In this document: in pieces, positions 5,044 through 12,690 of the stretch
Layout: every line of letters begins with the position of its first letter
Position numbering within the stretch: the stretch's first letter is position 1
NCBI GenBank assembly: GCA_026991215.1
Contig: JALXBY010000298.1
Location: 1-12,776 of the forward strand
Reading direction: 5' to 3'
Length of the DNA: 12,776 bases
DNA from: Anaerolineales bacterium
Lineage (GTDB): Bacteria > Chloroflexota > Anaerolineae > Anaerolineales > DRMV01
Program-made: the position numbers and the translations under genes
Notes under the pieces: generated by a model
The model's database searches: none
The model's input: only the letters and a program-made list of their open reading frames with translations
Told to the model about the DNA's origin: nothing

Positions 5044-5679
5044 TTACACCAGCCCCTGCGCTCGGATGTGGCGTACCATGTCCGGGGGCAGGGGCTGGAT
5101 GTTTTCCCCCAACAGCCGGGCCGCGAGCCAGATGCGCACGGTATCTTCCAGCAGGTAGGTGTAGTACAGCGCGTGGTCCAGGTCCGGGCCGATGGTCAGC
5201 ACGCCGTGGTTTTGCAACAACACCGCGGGGCTGGAGTGCAAGGCTTCCACCACCTGGGCGATGAGGTCCGGGTCGCCCGAAGGGGCATAGGGCACCACCT
5301 GGGTATCCAACAGCACCGCGCTTTCGGCCGTGAGTGCCGGCAGGGGCTGCCCGCTCAGGCCCAGGGCGATGCCCAGGGGCGCGTGGGTGTGCACCACCGC
5401 GTGGACCTGGGGGTACGCGCGGTAGATGGCCAGGTGCATGGCCGTCTCCACCGAAGGCCGGCCCTGCCCCTGCTGCACCCGACCCGTCATATCCACCACC
5501 AGGAGTTCTTCGGGCTGGACCTTGCCCTTGTGCCGGCCGGAGGGGGTAATCAGCACCCGGTCTTCCGCCAGGCGGACCGAAATATTGCCGCCCAACATGG
5601 TCATCAGCCGGTCCCGATACAACCGGTGCATGGCCTCGACCACGGCTTTGCGGGCTTCGGCTTCGGGGAGCATGGGCAT
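5044..5679 (-). CDS. Class II aldolase/adducin family protein (sugar-phosphate aldolase or epimerase type)
   Basis: 211 residues, the normal size for this zinc-dependent family (L-fuculose-1-phosphate aldolase, L-ribulose-5-phosphate epimerase, methylthioribulose-1-phosphate dehydratase). Visible features: 'GGNISVR' (30-36) and 'ITPSGRHKG' (44-52) for phosphate binding, E78 in 'PSVETAMH' as the catalytic acid/base, and zinc ligands H97 and H99 ('VVHTHAP') and H157 ('LLQNHGVLTIG'). ATG 5679 is used, since GGGAGG lies seven bases upstream and the open frame beyond it crosses a terminator. The gene converges on bpsA and follows GAPDH, but a strong terminator lies in between. The natural substrate is unknown; a role in methylthioadenosine salvage is possible from context. 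Confidence 0.88.
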   Translation of the reverse strand: MPMLPEAEARKAVVEAMHRLYRDRLMTMLGGNISVRLAEDRVLITPSGRHKGKVQPEELLVVDMTGRVQQGQGRPSVETAMHLAIYRAYPQVHAVVHTHAPLGIALGLSGQPLPALTAESAVLLDTQVVPYAPSGDPDLIAQVVEALHSSPAVLLQNHGVLTIGPDLDHALYYTYLLEDTVRIWLAARLLGENIQPLPPDMVRHIRAQGLV

Positions 5680-5702
5680 GGCGTTTCCTCCCAGCATGAG
5701 AT

Positions 5703-5743
5703 GGGAAAACGGGGGAGCACCCCGGCTCCCCCGCGTGTTTCCC
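5703..5743 (-). terminator. Strong intrinsic terminator between GAPDH and the class II aldolase
   Basis: In the minus-strand transcript a perfect 9-bp stem CGGGGGAGC / GCTCCCCCG (plus-strand 5710-5718 and 5725-5733, 6-base loop) is followed by TTTTCCC. An outer GGGAAA/TTTCCC pairing (5703-5708 with 5738-5743) can extend it. It lies 22 bases after the GAPDH stop codon and 23 bases before the aldolase start. The aldolase therefore depends on read-through or regulated antitermination, as no promoter is visible in the 86-base gap. Confidence 0.88.
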
Positions 5744-5765
5744 GTTGCCTGGTGTGGGCCACGGC

Positions 5766-6776
5766 CTAAAGCAACTTCGCGGCCAGGTCGGCCACCCGGC
5801 AGGCGTAGGCCCATTCGTTGTCGTACCAGGCCAGCACCTTGACCAACCGGCCCTCGATGACCCGGGTCAGACCGGCATCCACGATGGCCGAACGGTCGTC
5901 GCCCTTGTAGTCCATGGAGACCAGCGGTTCCTCGCTGTAGCCCAGGATGCCCCGCAGTTCCCCTTCGGCCGCCTCCCGGAACGCGGCGTTGACTTCGTCC
6001 ACCGTGGTGGGCTTTTCCACCTCGACCACCAGGTCCACAATGGAAACCGTAGAGGTGGGCACCCGGATGGCCATGCCGTCCATGCGGCCCTGCAGTTCGG
6101 GCATGACCTTGCCGATGGCCTTGGCCGCGCCCGTGGTGGTGGGGATGATGTTGATGGCTGCGGCCCGCGCCCGGCGCAGGTCGCGGTGGGCCAGGTCCAG
6201 GATGCGCTGGTCGTTGGTATAGGCGTGGACCGTGGTCATCAGGCCCCGCACGATGCCAAAGCGTTCGTGAAGCACCTTGGCAACGGGTGCCAGGCAGTTC
6301 GTGGTGCAGGAGGCGTTGGAAATCACATGGTGCTTTTCGGGGTCGTACTGGTGGAAGTTCACGCCCAGGACCACGGTCAGGTCCTCGTTTTTGGCCGGCG
6401 CGGTGATGATGACCTTCCGGGCCCCGCCATGGGTGATGTGGGAGCGGGCGCCAGGGTCCGCGGCCGCGTCCCGGAACATGCCGGTGGCTTCAATGACAAT
6501 GTCCACGCCCAGGTCCTTCCAGGGCAGGTTGCGGGGGTCCCGTTCCTGGAAGACCTGGATGGGATGGCCGTCCACCACGATGCGGTCGCCTTCTACCCGA
6601 ACCTCGCCAGGGTAGATGCCGTAATTGGAGTCGTACTTGAACAGATGCGCGTTGGTCTCAGGCGGGTACAGGTCGTTGATGGCCACCACTTCCAGGTGCT
6701 CCGGGTGACGCTCCAGGATGGCCTTGAGCACCTGCCGGCCAATGCGCCCGAAGCCGTTGATGCCCACTTTCACCAT
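5766..6776 (-). CDS. gap: Glyceraldehyde-3-phosphate dehydrogenase, type I (glycolytic, NAD-type)
   Basis: 336 residues, full length. Oxidises glyceraldehyde-3-phosphate to 1,3-bisphosphoglycerate (reversible) in the cytoplasm. The N-terminal nucleotide fold 'VGINGFGRIGR' (4-14) is followed by D35 in 'AINDL', the acidic residue typical of NAD preference. The active site is 'SNASCTTNC' (153-161) with catalytic C157 and partner H184 in 'TTVHAYTNDQ'. 'DLRRARAAAINIIPTTTGAA' and the C-terminal 'WYDNEWAYACRVADL' are standard. Start ATG 6776 has AAGGAGG nine bases upstream. It lies 35 bases after the AmrS-like gene, with an apparent promoter overlapping that gene's stop codon, and is followed by a strong terminator. 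No other glycolytic gene (pgk, tpiA) is next to it. Confidence 0.97.
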   Translation of the reverse strand: MVKVGINGFGRIGRQVLKAILERHPEHLEVVAINDLYPPETNAHLFKYDSNYGIYPGEVRVEGDRIVVDGHPIQVFQERDPRNLPWKDLGVDIVIEATGMFRDAAADPGARSHITHGGARKVIITAPAKNEDLTVVLGVNFHQYDPEKHHVISNASCTTNCLAPVAKVLHERFGIVRGLMTTVHAYTNDQRILDLAHRDLRRARAAAINIIPTTTGAAKAIGKVMPELQGRMDGMAIRVPTSTVSIVDLVVEVEKPTTVDEVNAAFREAAEGELRGILGYSEEPLVSMDYKGDDRSAIVDAGLTRVIEGRLVKVLAWYDNEWAYACRVADLAAKLL

Positions 6777-6810
6777 AATGCCCGGCCTCCTTATGTGGGG
6801 TTGGGGGAAC

Positions 6811-6819
6811 ATTATATCA
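6811..6819 (-). promoter_or_regulatory. Extended -10 promoter for GAPDH overlapping the amrS stop codon
   Basis: The minus strand reads TGATATAAT, a TGn extension plus a perfect -10 (TATAAT, plus-strand 6811-6816), 35 bases before the GAPDH start codon. The -35 position (CGGGCT) is not conserved. The last codons of the AmrS-like gene, GTG-ATA-TAA, lie in this element. A start point near 6804 would give a 5' untranslated region of about 28 bases. Confidence 0.6.
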
Positions 6820-7945
6820 CCCTGGGGATACCCAGCCCGCCCAGCCGTACCGATTTGGGGTTCTTGGGCCACAGGCCAGGGATGGCGTGCCCGCATTTGG
6901 GGCAGGTCCCTTCAGGGGTGAGGTTGTAGCGGGTGACGATGAAACCATAGCGCTCGATGAGCAGGGTGTTGCACTTGGGACACCAGGTGTGCTCGAAGGG
7001 TCCCACCCGGCCTGGCAGGTTTCCTGCATACACGTAATGCAGGCCCTCCTCCCGGCCGATTTCCGCAGCCCGCACCAGGGTCCGCACCGAGGTTGGCGGG
7101 GGGGCGGTCATCTTGTAATCGGGATGGAACGCGGTGACGTGCCAGGGGATTTCCGGGGAGACGGAAGCGATGAAGCGGGCCGCGTCCCGCAGTTCGTCTT
7201 CGCTATCGTTGAAACCGGGGACCACCAACGTAACCACTTCCACCCAAAAGCCCATCTCGTGGGCCATGCGGATGGTATCCAACACCCGCTGCAGGACGCC
7301 GCCCAGTTTCCGGTAGTTCCTATCGTTCATGGTCTTGAGGTCCACCTTGTACAGGTCCATGACGGGCCGGAGGTACTCCAGGACCTCGCGGGTGGCGTTG
7401 CCGTTGGAGACGTAGCCGGTGACGAAGCCCTGGGGTTTGGCCAGGCGAAAGATGGCGGCAGCCCACTCGCTGGTGATGAGGGGTTCGTTGTAGGAAGAGA
7501 TGATGCTCTGGGCCCCGTGCCGGCGGGCCAGGGCGATGAGGTCTTCTGGCTGTACGTCGCGGATGAAGGAGACGGCCACATCGCTGGCCGGGTCCCGCAG
7601 GGCCTGGGAGGTCAGCCAGTTCTGGCAGTAAGGGCAGTGGTAATCGCACCCCAACATCCCGAAGGTGAGCGCGTCGCTGCCGGGGTAGACGTGGTAGAAG
7701 GGCTTCTTTTCGATGGGGTCCACCTGGAGCGCGGCCACATAGCCCCAGGGCACGTACAGGGTGCCCTCTTTGTTGAAGCGCACCTTACAGATGCCCCGTC
7801 GGCCCGGCCGGATGAGGCACCGATGGCCGCAGGCATAACAGCGGAGGCTGCCGTTGGCTTCTTTGGTGTAGAGTTCGCCAGGTCGAGTCCGGGCGTCCAA
7901 CAGGTCGGCCAGGCTGGGTTGGGAGGCAAGGCCAATCCGTTCCAT
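6812..7945 (-). CDS. amrS: AmmeMemoRadiSam-system radical SAM enzyme (AmrS-like)
   Basis: 377 residues. Radical SAM protein related to pyruvate-formate-lyase activases; its physiological substrate is unknown as far as I can recall. An N-terminal cysteine cluster (C36, C39, C43, C53; 'RCYACGHRCLIRPG') is followed by 'DPIEKKPFYHVYPGS' (76-90) and the radical SAM motif 'GCDYHCPYCQNW' (99-110; C100, C104, C107 bind the 4Fe-4S cluster). 'SYNEPLITSEW' (151-161) and 'TGYVSNGN' (176-183) are typical of this family. Beyond the barrel a C-terminal ribbon carries C322/C325 and C348/C351, probably a zinc site. ATG 7945 is used, with GGGAG nine bases upstream. The AMMECR1 and MEMO partners that give the system its name are not in the window. 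It is first of a minus-strand group with gap. Confidence 0.9.
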   Translation of the reverse strand: MERIGLASQPSLADLLDARTRPGELYTKEANGSLRCYACGHRCLIRPGRRGICKVRFNKEGTLYVPWGYVAALQVDPIEKKPFYHVYPGSDALTFGMLGCDYHCPYCQNWLTSQALRDPASDVAVSFIRDVQPEDLIALARRHGAQSIISSYNEPLITSEWAAAIFRLAKPQGFVTGYVSNGNATREVLEYLRPVMDLYKVDLKTMNDRNYRKLGGVLQRVLDTIRMAHEMGFWVEVVTLVVPGFNDSEDELRDAARFIASVSPEIPWHVTAFHPDYKMTAPPPTSVRTLVRAAEIGREEGLHYVYAGNLPGRVGPFEHTWCPKCNTLLIERYGFIVTRYNLTPEGTCPKCGHAIPGLWPKNPKSVRLGGLGIPRVI

Positions 7946-8343
7946 GGGTCTTCACTCCCATACGCAAGGGTCTGCGGCAGGCGCGCGTCTCTTGCAAGCC
8001 CGACGTATTCAACACTACCGCTGCCTTTGTTTTGACTATACCCGTGCCCAAAAAACGATGCAACCTGCGGGGGCCTCTGTCGCATACCCATATCTTGCGC
8101 GCGGTGGGTTGGCGTCGGGGGCCACGTAGGCCAACACCGCCAGGTCCAGGTTCTCCAGGGTGGTGGCCAGGAACCGGGGTTCAGGGGGCGTCTTCGGGTA
8201 TGTTATCCTGCTAAACGTTGACAGGTTGGCCTGCCATCCGCCATGATATAAAATGAACCTGGACCGATGTACACGGTTTCGGTGCGGTAGGGCTGGCTGG
8301 CCGTACAACGCACTGCGCACAGCGGACATCCCGGAGCACCTCC
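7946..8343. other. 398-base divergent intergenic region between amrS and the HprK-like gene
   Basis: No confident gene lies here. It holds a candidate minus-strand promoter for amrS (8035-8063) and a stretch with coding-like codons on the minus strand (about 8102-8190). Towards the plus-strand gene there is TTGACA (8218-8223) and TATAAA (8247-8252), but they are 23 bases apart, too far to work together; TTGGCC (8226-8231) with TATAAA at 15 bases is a weak alternative. The last 90 bases are a GC-rich leader without a clear hairpin-plus-thymine terminator. Confidence 0.6.
8035..8063 (-). promoter_or_regulatory. Candidate promoter for amrS
   Basis: The minus strand has TATAGT (plus-strand 8035-8040, five of six consensus bases) and TTGCAT (8058-8063, three of six) with a normal 17-base spacer. 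The start point would be about 85 bases before the amrS start codon. Confidence 0.4.
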
Positions 8344-9339
8344 ATGGTTCCCCTTGACTTTTGCTTCCTCCCCGGCGTCGTCCTGCGGGTATGGGCGGAG
8401 GATGCCAGAGTCGCCACGTACTTTCGGGAAGAATACGCCTGGCACCGGACATGCCCGGAAGCGGCCACGCCCACCGTAGTGCTGGATACCCGGCTTCCTC
8501 CGCCTGGGCCGACCGTAACCCACTGGCACAAATTCCTGGCCCGCTGGCGGTACCGGGTCGAATGGCAGGCAGACCGGGTCGTGTTCTGGGCCTGGGGCAA
8601 CCGCTGGGCCATCCCCATGGTGCATCACATGCTGGTGCATCATGCCCTGCGGTGGCAGGCCGCCCACCAGGGATGGCTGATGCTGCACGCGGCGGCCGTG
8701 GTCCGTGAGGGGCGCAGCCTTCTCCTCACCGGGCCTGGCGGCGCGGGCAAGACCACCACCTCGGCCCGGCTGCTGGCCACCGCCCGCTGGGGCTTCCAGG
8801 CCGATGATTACGTCTTCCTCGACCCGACTACCGCACGCAGCCGGGCCTATGTGACCCGGTCCCACCTGTACCTGCCCCTGCTTCGGCACGTCCCCCAGGT
8901 GGGAAAGCGGCTGCGGCCCAGGGAGCGCTGGGCCTTACGCGCGTTCGGGTACCTGCGGGCCTGGAGCCGGGACGCGCTCAAGTGGCCCGTGCGGGTGCCC
9001 ATTTCCCGGCTGTGGCCGGGGGTCGCCATTGTGCCCGAGGCGCAAATCCAGGCCCTGGTGGTGCTGACGCCTGGCGAAGCCCCCAGGCTGGAGCAGGTAG
9101 ACGACCCGGAGGCGCTGCTCCCCTTGCTTTTGGAGATGAACTTCTACGAAGCCCGGCACTTCGTGCATCTGCTGGAAAAAGCCCAGGCCCGGCCCCCCGG
9201 CGGCTGGACGGACTGGCGGGCGCGGGAAGCCGCGGCTCTGCGTCGGCTGCTGGCGCGGGTGCCGGTCTACCGGCTGTACCGCCCCCGGCAGGGGTCTTCG
9301 GCCGCGTGGCAATCCCTTTTGGAGGACTTGATGACATGA
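8344..9339 (+). CDS. HPr kinase-like P-loop protein
   Basis: 331 residues. It resembles the HprK-type fold of HPr-kinase-related proteins that turn up beside peptide-maturation or surface-polysaccharide genes rather than with the phosphotransferase system. Key region: 'GWLMLHAAAVVREG' (110-123), Walker A 'LLTGPGGAGKTTTSARLL' (127-144), then 'GFQADDYVFLD' (150-160), matching the acidic pair after the P-loop in HPr kinase. The N-terminal 100 residues and the region after 200 match nothing I recognise, and the HprK/P signature for phosphorylase activity is not visible. ATG 8344 has GGAG seven bases upstream. Its TGA overlaps the ATG of the following membrane-protein gene (ATGA, 9336-9339), so the two are co-translated. 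The substrate is unknown; an HPr target is unlikely here. Confidence 0.75.
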   Translation: MVPLDFCFLPGVVLRVWAEDARVATYFREEYAWHRTCPEAATPTVVLDTRLPPPGPTVTHWHKFLARWRYRVEWQADRVVFWAWGNRWAIPMVHHMLVHHALRWQAAHQGWLMLHAAAVVREGRSLLLTGPGGAGKTTTSARLLATARWGFQADDYVFLDPTTARSRAYVTRSHLYLPLLRHVPQVGKRLRPRERWALRAFGYLRAWSRDALKWPVRVPISRLWPGVAIVPEAQIQALVVLTPGEAPRLEQVDDPEALLPLLLEMNFYEARHFVHLLEKAQARPPGGWTDWRAREAAALRRLLARVPVYRLYRPRQGSSAAWQSLLEDLMT

Positions 9340-10265
9340 GCCAACCCCCAGAGGGTACGTCCGGCACCATCCATCGGCGCGGCGCACGGGGCCGGCGCTG
9401 GCGCACCCTGTTGAGCCTTATCGCGTTGCTGGCCTTTGGCTATGTGGTCCTTCAGCAGGGGCCTGCCCGGTTGTGGAAGATGTTGCGCGCGTTGCCGCCG
9501 ACCGCGCTGCTCCTGGCCTGGGTCCTGTACGCGTCCGGACAGGCCTTCAACGCCTTGCGCTGGTATTTCCTGCTGCGGGGCCGGGGCTTCCCGGTCCGGT
9601 ATGGGGACCTGGTGCGGGTGTACTGGGCGGGGAACCTTTCGGGGATTCTGATTTCCTCCTACCTGGGCGGGGATGGCTACCGGGCCATGGCCGCGTATGG
9701 GCTGTTGGCCCGCAAAGAGCCGGCCATCACCTCGGTGATGCTGGACCGGCTGACCAACCTGGCTGCCATGGCGATGCTTCTGCCCTGGTCCCTTTGGGTG
9801 TTGGGGCCGCGGGTCTTGCAGGTAGTGGGGGGCATCGGGTATGGCCTCCCACTGGCCGTGGGTGTGCTGCCGGCCTTTGGCCGGGGTCTTCAACAGGCGT
9901 GGGAAGCCTGGCGTCGGCACCCCCGCGGGCTGCTTTGGGCCTTCCTTGCGGCCTGGCCTTCCAACCTGGCCCCCATGTTGGGGACTTTCGTGGTGGCCCG
10001 GGCCCTGGGTATCCCGGTGGGGTACGGCGACGTGATTGCCGCCCAGACCGCGACCTATTGGCTTTCCCTGGGCGGCTGGGCCGGGGTGCGAGAGATGGGG
10101 TACCTGGCCGTGTACGGTCTTTTGGGCGCGGACCCGGCCCAGGCCGCGCTGCTGGCCCTGGTCACCCGGGGCTTGCAATGGGCCGTGGCCGTGCCCGGCG
10201 GCCTGTGGCTGGGCCGCTATCTGCCCACACTTCCCCTGGCCGTCTTTCGGGAGCAGGGGGAGTAG
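9336..10265 (+). CDS. LPG synthase transmembrane / UPF0104 (AglD-like) family membrane protein
   Basis: 309 residues, multi-pass inner-membrane protein. Hydrophobic segments begin at about residues 24-40, 56-72, 98-110, 138-158, 163-180, 199-222, 233-247, 255-275 and 282-294. Family hallmarks are present: 'NLSGILISSYLGGDGYR' (100-116), 'LDRLTNLAAM' (136-145) and 'GGWAGVREMGYL' (246-257), matching the small-residue motif and Arg-Glu seen in LPG_synthase_TM proteins. Members include flippase-like parts of lysyl-phosphatidylglycerol synthases and proteins near glycosyltransferases; the exact substrate is not known. ATG 9336 overlaps the previous stop codon, with GGAGG ten bases upstream. It ends 12 bases before the convergent histidine kinase gene, with no terminator visible between them. 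Confidence 0.85.
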   Translation: MSQPPEGTSGTIHRRGARGRRWRTLLSLIALLAFGYVVLQQGPARLWKMLRALPPTALLLAWVLYASGQAFNALRWYFLLRGRGFPVRYGDLVRVYWAGNLSGILISSYLGGDGYRAMAAYGLLARKEPAITSVMLDRLTNLAAMAMLLPWSLWVLGPRVLQVVGGIGYGLPLAVGVLPAFGRGLQQAWEAWRRHPRGLLWAFLAAWPSNLAPMLGTFVVARALGIPVGYGDVIAAQTATYWLSLGGWAGVREMGYLAVYGLLGADPAQAALLALVTRGLQWAVAVPGGLWLGRYLPTLPLAVFREQGE

Positions 10266-10277
10266 CCTGTCTCCTGA

Positions 10278-11975
10278 CTAACCAGACGTCCCATCTTCCG
10301 GACCCAACGGCATCCGCACGGAAATCAGCGTGCCCTGGCCGGGTTCGGAATGGACCCGGAAGCGGGCGCCCAGGCGTTCGGCCCGTTCCTGCATCCCCAG
10401 AAGGCCGTAGTGACCCTGGGCCGCGAGTTCCGCCGGACTTTCCGGCACCACGAAGCCCTGGCCATTGTCCCGGATTTCCAAAAGCACGTGCCGGGGCTCA
10501 AAAGCCAGGATGATTTGCGCATGGGTGGCCCGGGCGTGCCGGAGCACGTTGTTCAGGGCCTCCTGGGTGATGCGGTACAGGGCCAGTTCCTGCTCCGGCT
10601 TCAACCTCCGCGGCTCCCCCTGTAGCAAAAATTCCACCCGCAACTCGGGATGGGCCTGGGTGGTCTCCCGGGCCAGGGATTCCAGCGCGGGGATGAGGCC
10701 CAACTCCTCCAGATACAAAGGCCGCAGGTCCCGGATTAAGCGGCGCAGGTCCTGTACCAGTTGGGCCACCATGTCCTGCAGGGTCTGCAGGCGGGCCTGC
10801 AGTTGGGGAAAGGCTTCGGCATCCTGGGCCGCCAGTTGAATCCGTTGTTGCAATGCAATCAAGGCCTGCAGGGTTTCGTCGTGCAGGTCCCGGGCCAGGC
10901 GGCGGCGCTCTTCCTCCTGGCCGGCCGTGAGCGCGGCCAAGTAACCCCGCAGGCTCTGATGGGCCTGTTGCAGCCTGCGGGCCATGTGGTACAGGGTGCG
11001 CTGGAGCCGGCGGATTTCCTCGATGCCGCCCACAGGCTCGGCCAGGGCCTCGGCCCGGCCCCAGGCCACCGCATGGGCGCGGCGTTCCAGGTCCTGCAAC
11101 GGGCGCACCACGTTGCGGTTCCCCAGCCACAGCAACACCAGGCTGACCAGCAGAATCGGGATGAGGGAGAGGGGAATCCACTCGGAAGCCCGCAGCCACA
11201 GGTTGGTCGTGGCCTCCCAGGGTTCCCCCAACACCAGGTACCAACCCGTGGGCCGCAGCCGGACGTAGGCAATCACGTATTCCTCGTCGTTGGTCAGGCG
11301 GGAGGTCCAGGTCCCCTCTTTCCCCTGAAGGCGGAGGCCCTTTTCCCAACCTTCAGGCCAGGGACCGACGTAGACCAGCAGGGGTTGGGTCTGGGCATCC
11401 ACCACGGCCAGGGTCGTGGGCGGCTCCAGGGCCAGGGCGCCAAAGGTGCCCAGGGAAACCAGGGAGAAACCACCCAGCAGCCAGCCATCGCCCAGGGGCT
11501 GCCGGAGCCAAACGGAGGGGTCATGGTCTGGACCCCGGCGGGCCCAACGCCAGGGCGTCTGCAGGGTTTCCGGGGGGAAAGGCGGATTGACCTCGGTCCA
11601 GCCCCCTTCGGTCAGTTGCCAGGCCCGACCGTCAGGGGCCACCCAGAACAGACCCCGGTCGAAGATGGTGGTCAGCAGGGCCGCGGACATAGGCCGGGCT
11701 TCCCGGGCATGGGGCGGCATGGGGAAGCCGTGTTCGAACATGCGGACGACGTTGTTCAGGGCGGCCTCCCGGCTGCCCCATTGGGCCTCCCACAGGCGGG
11801 CCAGCAACCGCGCGGTGCGCAGGTCCCGCCGGGCGACCAGGTCCCGCATGGCCTGTTGGTGCAGGCTGGCGGCGATGAGGGTGAAGGCAATCAGGACCAG
11901 GCCAATGGGCACGACGACGCTGAGCACGATTTGCATCAAGAAACTGCGACGGCCTTTCCAGCGCCAGGGGGACAT
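10278..11975 (-). CDS. Membrane sensor histidine kinase, NarL/DegS type (HisKA_3)
   Basis: 565 residues. Autophosphorylates on histidine and passes the phosphate to the response regulator encoded just upstream. Order: membrane helix 1 (about 13-38); an extracytoplasmic sensor region (40-265) of no recognised type, with tryptophan-rich patches; helix 2 (about 267-285); a HAMP linker (286-340); the HisKA_3 dimerisation helix with 'RRRLARDLHDETLQ' (357-370), phosphorylated H365; then the ATPase domain with N box 'QEALNNVLRHA' (471-481), 'IRDNGQGF' (501-508) and 'GHYGLLGMQERAERLGA' (521-537). Start ATG 11975 lies six bases after the regulator stop codon, with only a weak Shine-Dalgarno (GAG), so translation is probably coupled. 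The stimulus cannot be read from sequence. Confidence 0.95.
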   Translation of the reverse strand: MSPWRWKGRRSFLMQIVLSVVVPIGLVLIAFTLIAASLHQQAMRDLVARRDLRTARLLARLWEAQWGSREAALNNVVRMFEHGFPMPPHAREARPMSAALLTTIFDRGLFWVAPDGRAWQLTEGGWTEVNPPFPPETLQTPWRWARRGPDHDPSVWLRQPLGDGWLLGGFSLVSLGTFGALALEPPTTLAVVDAQTQPLLVYVGPWPEGWEKGLRLQGKEGTWTSRLTNDEEYVIAYVRLRPTGWYLVLGEPWEATTNLWLRASEWIPLSLIPILLVSLVLLWLGNRNVVRPLQDLERRAHAVAWGRAEALAEPVGGIEEIRRLQRTLYHMARRLQQAHQSLRGYLAALTAGQEEERRRLARDLHDETLQALIALQQRIQLAAQDAEAFPQLQARLQTLQDMVAQLVQDLRRLIRDLRPLYLEELGLIPALESLARETTQAHPELRVEFLLQGEPRRLKPEQELALYRITQEALNNVLRHARATHAQIILAFEPRHVLLEIRDNGQGFVVPESPAELAAQGHYGLLGMQERAERLGARFRVHSEPGQGTLISVRMPLGPEDGTSG

Positions 11976-11981
11976 ATCGGG

Positions 11982-12644
11982 TTACTCGTCCAGGGAAATC
12001 CACCCCAGGGAAAGGGCCTTCATGACCGCCTCGGTCCGGTTCTGGACCTGGAGTTTCTCATAGATGTGGGCCAGGTGCCCCTGGACCGTGCGGTCGCTGA
12101 TGTGGAGTTGGGCGGCGATGGCCTTGTTCGTGTACCCTTTGGCCACCAGCGTAAGGATTTCCCGCTCGCGCGGGGTCAGGCTGGGCAGCGCGGGCAGGGG
12201 CTGTTCCGAAGCCATCCGGGTAAGCAACTTCTGGGCCACGCCAGGGTCCAGGACGGAACGGCCTTCGTACACGTCGTACACCGCCCGGATGAGTTCCTGG
12301 GGGGATGCGGTCTTGAGGACGTACCCGTTGGCCCCGGCCTGCAGGACCGCCACCACGTAGGGGTCGTCGTCGTAGGCCGTGAGGATGAGGACCCCGATTT
12401 TGGGGTACTGCTTGCGGATGCGGCGGGTGAGTTCGATGCCGTTCATGCGGGGCATGCGGATGTCCAGCACCGCGATGTCGGGTTGGGCATGGCCGATTTT
12501 CGCCCAGGCCTCCTCCCCATCCTGGGCCTCGGCCACCACTTCGATGCGCGGGTCCCGTTCCAGCAGTTCCCGAATCCCCGCCCGGACCACCGCGTGGTCG
12601 TCGGCCAGCAACACGCGAATCTTGGGTTCCGAAGCCGCGGTCAC
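11982..12644 (-). CDS. NarL/FixJ-family response regulator (receiver + LuxR-type HTH)
   Basis: 220 residues. Receiver domain (about 8-125): acidic pair D15-D16 ('LLADDHAVVRAGI'), phosphorylated D61 ('AVLDIRMPRMNG'), T89 and K111 ('GYVLKTAS'). C-terminal DNA-binding domain: 'LTPREREILTLVAKGYTNKA', then 'HISDRTVQGHLAHIYEKL'. The start is taken as GTG 12644 because AGGAGG lies six bases upstream. The open frame further upstream (to 12761) gives a proline-rich, non-homologous stretch and crosses an inverted repeat. It is the first gene of a two-gene operon with the kinase. Target genes are unknown. Confidence 0.95.
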   Translation of the reverse strand: MTAASEPKIRVLLADDHAVVRAGIRELLERDPRIEVVAEAQDGEEAWAKIGHAQPDIAVLDIRMPRMNGIELTRRIRKQYPKIGVLILTAYDDDPYVVAVLQAGANGYVLKTASPQELIRAVYDVYEGRSVLDPGVAQKLLTRMASEQPLPALPSLTPREREILTLVAKGYTNKAIAAQLHISDRTVQGHLAHIYEKLQVQNRTEAVMKALSLGWISLDE

Positions 12645-12690
12645 GCCAGACCTCCTATAAGCACGAGTGATAAAGTAGGGGTACGGGGGA

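Noticed and set aside
5745..6929. Plus-strand open frame (394 codons) opposite GAPDH
   Set aside because: Antisense shadow of an unmistakable gap gene.
8218..8252. TTGACA and TATAAA as a promoter for the HprK-like gene
   Set aside because: The spacer would be 23 bases, too long for a normal promoter. Kept only as a remark in the intergenic entry.
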